Shown: one piece after another, positions 5,389-9,259 of the stretch
Layout: the number at the start of each line of letters is the position of its first letter
How positions within the stretch are numbered: position 1 is the first letter of the stretch
Assembly: GCA_000436475.1 (NCBI GenBank)
Contig: FR886232.1
Span: forward strand, 14,107-23,365
Direction: 5' to 3'
Source: Eubacterium sp. CAG:248
Lineage (GTDB): Bacteria; Bacillota; Clostridia; Lachnospirales; Lachnospiraceae
DNA length: 9,259 nt
Position numbers and translations under genes: made by a program
Notes under the pieces: generated by a model
What the model saw: the letters and a program-made list of their open reading frames with translations, nothing else
Databases searched by the model: none
What the model was told of the DNA's origin: nothing

Positions 5389-7155
5389 ATGAAGACTATA
5401 ATAGAACTTATGACAGAACAATTCCAGAAAGCGTTTGAGGAATGTGGATATTCTAAAGATTATGCAAGGATAACAGTATCTAACAGGCCAGACTTATGTG
5501 AGTATCAGTGTAATGGTGCTATGGCAGCAGCAAAGGCATATAAAAAGGCACCTTTTATGATAGCAGATGAAGTTGTTTTTAAGCTTGCAGATAACAGACT
5601 TTTCTCATCTGTTGAAAGTGTTAAACCAGGCTTTATCAATATAAAGATTAGTCCTGAATATCTTGCTGGTTATATGAATGATATGGCAGCTTCTGATAAG
5701 TATGGTTATCAGAACAATGAACAGGTTAAGACTGTTATTGTAGATTTTGGTGGTGCTAATGCGGCTAAGCCACTTCATGTAGGTCATTTAAGATCAGCTG
5801 TCATCGGTGAAAGCGTTAAAAGAATTAACAGATTTGTTGGCAACAGGACAATAGGTGATGTGCATCTTGGTGACTGGGGACTTCAGATGGGACTTATTAT
5901 AGAAGAATTAAGGGATAGAAAGCCGGAACTACCATATTTTGATGCTTCATTTACAGGTGAATATCCTAAAGAAGCACCATTTACAATAGCAGAGCTCGAG
6001 GAGATATATCCAGCAGCAAGTGCTAAGTCCAAGGAGGATGAAGCGTTTGCTAAAAGGGCGCACGAGGCAACACTTAAGCTTCAAAATGGTGATAAGGCAT
6101 GCAGAGCTATCTGGAATCATATTATGACGGTTTCAAAGAAAGATCTGAAGAAGAATTATGATAATCTTAATGTATCCTTTGATCTTTGGAAAGGCGAAAG
6201 TGATGCACAGCCATATATAGATGAAATGGTAGATAAGATGGTTGATGATGGTATAGCATATGAAAGCCAGGGGGCTACTGTTGTAGATATAGCAGAAGAT
6301 ACAGATACTAAAGAACTGCCTCCATGTATCGTAAGAAAGTCAGATGGTGCGGCACTTTATGCTACATCGGACCTTGCAACTATAGTAGAAAGAGAAAAAC
6401 TTTATAAGCCGGACACATATATATATCTTGCAGATAAAAGACAGGAGCTTCACTTTACACAGGTATTCAGAACCGCAAAGAAAGCAGGCATCGTAAGACC
6501 TGATGTTAATATGACGTTTGTCGGATTTGGAACTATGAATGGAAAGGATGGCAAGCCATTTAAGACACGTTCAGGCGGTGTTATGAGATTAGAGCATCTT
6601 ATTGCTGATATTGATAATGCAGTACTTAACAAGATAAAGGAGAATCGATCAGTATCTGATGAAGAAGCAGAAGAAACATCAAAGATAGTAGGTCTTGCTG
6701 CACTTAAGTATGGAGATCTTTCTAACCAGGCATCAAAGGATTATGTTTTTGATATAGACAGATTTGCTTCTTTTGAGGGAAATACAGGTCCTTACATTCT
6801 GTATACAATCGTAAGAATAAAGTCTATACTTGCAAAATACAAGGAAAATGGTGGAAGTTCTGAAAATATTAATATACTACCAGCAAAAGAAGCTTCAGAA
6901 AAAACGCTTGCATTGTCACTTATTAAGTTTTCAGATGTGATAGAAAGTGCATACAAAGATAATGCACCACATAGAATATGTCAGTACATATATGAAGTAT
7001 CTAATGCATTCAATGGCTTCTATCATAATACGAAGATACTTGCAGAAGAGAACGAAGAACAGAAAAAGGGTTATATAGCACTTATTACACTTACAAAAAA
7101 TATTCTTGAAACATGCACAGACCTTCTTGGCATCAAGTGCCCAGACCGCATGTGA
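5389..7155 (+). CDS. argS: Arginyl-tRNA synthetase
   Basis: 588 residues, within the normal range for bacterial ArgRS. The cytoplasmic class I enzyme charges tRNA-Arg using ATP. Residues 1 to about 90 are the N-terminal tRNA-recognition domain (…G-F-I-N-I-K-I-S). The catalytic Rossmann core starts at V-D-F-G-G-A-N-A-A-K-P, and the class I HIGH signature is His130-Val-Gly-His133. The second signature, which in ArgRS departs from KMSKS, is G-K-D-G-K-P-F-K-T-R-S-G at 385-396. The C-terminal DALR-type anticodon-binding helices run from about 455 to the end (Y-I-L-Y-T-I-V-R-I...). D-L-x-x-Q-A and N-T-G-P-Y segments near the domain junction are typical. AGGAG (5374-5378) and GGAG (5380-5383) precede the ATG at 10 and 5 bases. 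No defects are seen. A large palindrome begins seven bases after the stop. Confidence 0.98.
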   Translation: MKTIIELMTEQFQKAFEECGYSKDYARITVSNRPDLCEYQCNGAMAAAKAYKKAPFMIADEVVFKLADNRLFSSVESVKPGFINIKISPEYLAGYMNDMAASDKYGYQNNEQVKTVIVDFGGANAAKPLHVGHLRSAVIGESVKRINRFVGNRTIGDVHLGDWGLQMGLIIEELRDRKPELPYFDASFTGEYPKEAPFTIAELEEIYPAASAKSKEDEAFAKRAHEATLKLQNGDKACRAIWNHIMTVSKKDLKKNYDNLNVSFDLWKGESDAQPYIDEMVDKMVDDGIAYESQGATVVDIAEDTDTKELPPCIVRKSDGAALYATSDLATIVEREKLYKPDTYIYLADKRQELHFTQVFRTAKKAGIVRPDVNMTFVGFGTMNGKDGKPFKTRSGGVMRLEHLIADIDNAVLNKIKENRSVSDEEAEETSKIVGLAALKYGDLSNQASKDYVFDIDRFASFEGNTGPYILYTIVRIKSILAKYKENGGSSENINILPAKEASEKTLALSLIKFSDVIESAYKDNAPHRICQYIYEVSNAFNGFYHNTKILAEENEEQKKGYIALITLTKNILETCTDLLGIKCPDRM

Positions 7156-7162
7156 TACCCCA

Positions 7163-7221
7163 GGGTCGAAAGTGTGACCGCTGTTCGTGCTTGCACGAAA
7201 AAGCGGTAACATTTTCGACCC
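7163..7221. repeat. GC-rich 59-base imperfect palindrome (possible dispersed repeat) after argS
   Basis: Outer arms GGGTCGAAA (7163-7171) and TTTCGACCC (7213-7221) pair perfectly. They continue with a G-U pair, TGT/ACA, one mismatch, ACCGCT (7177-7182) with AGCGGT (7202-7207), a small internal loop, and TTCGTGC (7184-7190) with GCACGAA (7193-7199). The structure is almost symmetric and much richer in GC than its surroundings. No T-run follows on either strand, so it is not a standard intrinsic terminator; the nearest T7 begins at 7250. It may be a processing or mRNA-stabilising hairpin, or a member of a dispersed palindromic family. It resembles intergenic palindromes I loosely associate with Lachnospiraceae genomes, but this is memory only. 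Confidence 0.85.
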
Positions 7222-7284
7222 GCACAAACATGAGGAAGAAGCGAAACGATTTTTTTGAAGAAAATTAAATAGGAGATTATACAT

Positions 7285-8304
7285 ATGAAGTTATTATCAT
7301 TTGCAATTCCATGTTATAACTCAGCAGAATATATGGAAAAATGTATTAAATCATGCCTTGCAGGAGGGGATGATATTGAGGTTATCATAGTGGATGATGG
7401 TTCTATGAAGGATAACACTTTAGAAATAGCTAAAAAGTATGAAGAACAGTATCCAGGCATCGTTAAAGCTGTTCACCAGGAGAATGGTGGACATGGACAG
7501 GCGGTTAACACAGGACTTGCCAATGCTACAGGAGTGTTCTTTAAGGTAGTTGATAGTGATGACTGGGTAGATATAAAAAGTTATAGAAAAATACTTACAA
7601 AGCTTAAGGAATTCGTAGAAAAAGATGACCTTCCTGATATGGTTATAGCTAACTATGTATATGAAAAAGTAGGCGCTAAAAGAAAAAAAGTTATTCATTA
7701 TGAGAACGCACTCCCAGTTGATAAGATGTTTGGATGGGATGATATGGGGCATTTTAAAGTTGACCAGTACATACTTATGCATTCAGTTATATATAGGACA
7801 CAGCTTATTAAAGATTGTGGATTGGAACTTCCAAAGCATACATTTTATGTGGATAATGTGTTTGTGTTTGAACCATTACCTTATGTTAAGAAAATGTATT
7901 ACATTAATACGAATTTTTACAGATATTTCATAGGACGTGATGACCAGTCAGTTAACGAAAAAGTTATGATATCAAGAATAGACCAGCAGTTAAGAGTTAC
8001 AAGGAGGCTTATAGATTCATATCTTTCTGAGAAACCAGAGAATGAGAAATGCAGAAAATATATGAGAACATATTTAAGAATTATGATGGAGGTTTCATCA
8101 ATATTCTTAATAATATCCGGAACAGAGGAGAATCTTAACAAAAAGAAGGAACTCTGGAGGTATGTTAAAGACACAGATAAGCAGCTCTATAAGGAACTAA
8201 GATATAGTCTTTTAGGAAGTACAGTTAATATTCCCGGACGTATAGGAAGAGGAATATCCAAGACAGGATATAAGGTTATGAATAAGCTTATAGGATTTAA
8301 CTAA
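7285..8304 (+). CDS. Family 2 glycosyltransferase
   Basis: 339 residues. The GT-A domain spans about residues 1-220: F-A-I-P-C-Y-N-S at the start (nucleotide-binding strand), V-D-D-G-S at 36-40, N-G-G-H-G-Q-A-V-N-T-G-L at 67-78, and the metal-binding D-S-D-D at 90-93. This is the GT2 layout for inverting transfer from an NDP-sugar. The C-terminal 120 residues are helical and basic, with one hydrophobic stretch (S-S-I-F-L-I-I-S) that looks too short for a clear membrane helix, so the protein is likely cytoplasmic or peripheral. The acceptor cannot be read from sequence; cell-surface polysaccharide or teichoic-acid-type glycans are usual. AGGAG (7271-7275) is nine bases before the ATG. I see no good promoter between the palindrome and this gene, so readthrough from argS is possible. 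The gene is alone, not in a visible polysaccharide cluster. Confidence 0.92.
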   Translation: MKLLSFAIPCYNSAEYMEKCIKSCLAGGDDIEVIIVDDGSMKDNTLEIAKKYEEQYPGIVKAVHQENGGHGQAVNTGLANATGVFFKVVDSDDWVDIKSYRKILTKLKEFVEKDDLPDMVIANYVYEKVGAKRKKVIHYENALPVDKMFGWDDMGHFKVDQYILMHSVIYRTQLIKDCGLELPKHTFYVDNVFVFEPLPYVKKMYYINTNFYRYFIGRDDQSVNEKVMISRIDQQLRVTRRLIDSYLSEKPENEKCRKYMRTYLRIMMEVSSIFLIISGTEENLNKKKELWRYVKDTDKQLYKELRYSLLGSTVNIPGRIGRGISKTGYKVMNKLIGFN

Positions 8305-8326
8305 CTGCAATGAGCATTGTTTAGTT
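8299..8326 (+). terminator. Possible weak hairpin at the end of the glycosyltransferase gene
   Basis: AACTAA (8299-8304, including the stop codon) pairs with TTAGTT (8321-8326), and inner CAAT / ATTG closes a GAGC loop. Both stems are AU-rich, and what follows (GTTATTTATT) is not a clean U-tract. It would be a weak terminator at best, so kduD may be partly cotranscribed with the glycosyltransferase gene. Confidence 0.25.
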
Positions 8327-8396
8327 GTTATTTATTGAAGATTTATTTCAGAATTAATGCAGCAGATAACAGGAAATATAAGGAAAGAGAGAGTAT

Positions 8397-9158
8397 ATGA
8401 TATTAGATTTATTTAAGTTAGATAATAAGGTGGCAGTTGTTACGGGTGCCAATACAGGACTTGGACAGGGAATGAGTATTGCGCTTGCACAGGCAGGAGC
8501 TAAGGTGCTTGGAGTTGCAAGACGTTCATGTGAAGAAACTAAGGCTAAAATAGAGGCAGATGGTGGTATATTTACCGAAGTATTAGCTGATCTTTCAGAC
8601 ATGAATTCTATATCTAAGGTTATGACAGCTGCTATGGATGTATACGGAAGAGTTGATATACTTGTTAATAATGCAGGTCTTATCAAAAGACAGGATGCTA
8701 TAGATTTCACAGAGGAAAACTGGGATTCAGTCATACAGGTAAATGAAAAGATGGTATTTTTCTTAAGTCAGGCATTTGCAAGACAGCTTATAAAACAGGG
8801 TGAAGGTGGTAAGATTATAAATGTATGCTCTATGCTTTCTTATCAGGGTGGAATAAGAGTTCCATCATATACAGCAAGCAAGAGTGCAGCTATAGGTCTT
8901 ACAAGAGCGATGGCTAATGAATGGGCTAAGTATAATATCAATGTTAATGGAATAGCACCAGGTTATATGGCTACTAATAATACAGCCCAGTTAAGAGATG
9001 ATGCTGACAGAAGTGAGGCGATTCTAGATAGAATACCTGCTGGAAGATGGGGAACACCAGAGGATATGGAAGGTGCAGTAGTGTATCTTGCATCTAAGGC
9101 ATCAGACTATGTTAATGGTTTCACACTCGCAGTTGATGGCGGATGGCTTGCACGATAG
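8397..9158 (+). CDS. kduD: 2-dehydro-3-deoxy-D-gluconate 5-dehydrogenase (2-deoxy-D-gluconate 3-dehydrogenase), SDR family
   Basis: 253 residues, a classical short-chain dehydrogenase. Cofactor motif T-G-A-N-T-G-L-G at 16-23, N-N-A-G at 91-94, and active site Asn116, Ser145, Tyr158, Lys162. Closeness to KduD is shown by long family-typical stretches: I-L-V-N-N-A-G-L-I, K-I-I-N-V-C-S-M-L-S-Y-Q-G-G-I-R-V-P-S-Y, N-E-W-A-K-Y-N-I-N-V, A-P-G-Y-M-A-T-N-N-T, I-L-D-R-I-P-A-G-R-W-G and the end A-V-D-G-G-W-L-A-R. KduD reduces 2,5-diketo-3-deoxygluconate to 2-keto-3-deoxygluconate in breakdown of unsaturated uronates from pectin. It follows KduI in the pathway, and the genes are often adjacent; kduI is not upstream here and could lie past the right edge. 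The ribosome binding site is AGGA (8381-8384), or the GA-rich stretch nearer the ATG. No clear promoter is seen in the 92-bp gap. Confidence 0.92.
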   Translation: MILDLFKLDNKVAVVTGANTGLGQGMSIALAQAGAKVLGVARRSCEETKAKIEADGGIFTEVLADLSDMNSISKVMTAAMDVYGRVDILVNNAGLIKRQDAIDFTEENWDSVIQVNEKMVFFLSQAFARQLIKQGEGGKIINVCSMLSYQGGIRVPSYTASKSAAIGLTRAMANEWAKYNINVNGIAPGYMATNNTAQLRDDADRSEAILDRIPAGRWGTPEDMEGAVVYLASKASDYVNGFTLAVDGGWLAR

Positions 9159-9259
9159 CTAAGTGAGAGCAGAATATTGTAGTTATGACTATAGAATAAC
9201 GTATTATTTTATATGAAAAAGAGCTGTGATACTAAGGCGAATCATGAAATAGACATATT
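9159..9259. other. Intergenic tail after kduD, no confident feature
   Basis: 101 AT-rich bases. GTTAT (9182-9186) and ATAAC (9196-9200) could form a 5-bp hairpin followed by TATTATTTTAT, too weak to call a terminator. TTGTAG (9177-9182) with TATTAT (9202-9207) at 19 bases is a poor promoter candidate for the next gene. No ORF with a ribosome binding site begins here. Confidence 0.4.

Noticed and set aside
7213..7256. Palindrome plus T7 at 7250-7256 read as an intrinsic terminator
   Set aside because: The T-run is 28 bases from the stem base; intrinsic termination needs it immediately adjacent.

Overview
The window is low-GC, tightly packed DNA with every gene on the + strand. AGGAG-type ribosome binding sites, sigma-A-like promoters and U-tract hairpin terminators point to a Firmicute, most likely a Lachnospiraceae member. 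A CheX/CheY pair (motility) beside a KduD-type dehydrogenase (breakdown of pectin-derived uronates) would suit a motile pectin degrader such as Lachnospira/Eubacterium eligens. That genus-level guess is inference and was not tested by any search.

Layout. (1) 1-1507: the 3' part of a gene for an unrecognised protein, with a six-residue tandem repeat and two copies of a roughly 100-residue module, followed 30 bp later by a small two-helix membrane protein of DUF6106 type. (2) 1497-3146: guaB (IMP dehydrogenase), behind a leader that holds a near-consensus promoter, a possible 15-codon ORF and an intrinsic terminator. (3) 3345-5320: promoter, CheX-like phosphatase, CheY-like receiver and a TruA-family pseudouridine synthase gene that overlaps the receiver gene by one base, closed by a long hairpin terminator. 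(4) 5344-7155: argS from its own extended -10 promoter. (5) 7163-7221: a large GC-rich imperfect palindrome with no U-tract, directly after argS. (6) 7285-9158: a family 2 glycosyltransferase and kduD.

The window is mostly housekeeping: GMP synthesis, arginyl-tRNA charging and tRNA modification. Accessory functions are chemotaxis-type signalling, surface glycan synthesis and uronate catabolism. I see no phage, transposon, CRISPR array, rRNA or tRNA, and no gene-free stretch longer than 300 bases; the longest is the 296 bases between guaB and the CheX-like gene.

I do not see a clear new multi-gene system. The best leads are a glutamate at the catalytic aspartate position of the TruA-family protein, the guaB leader arrangement, the palindrome after argS, and the unrecognised duplicated-module protein at the left edge.
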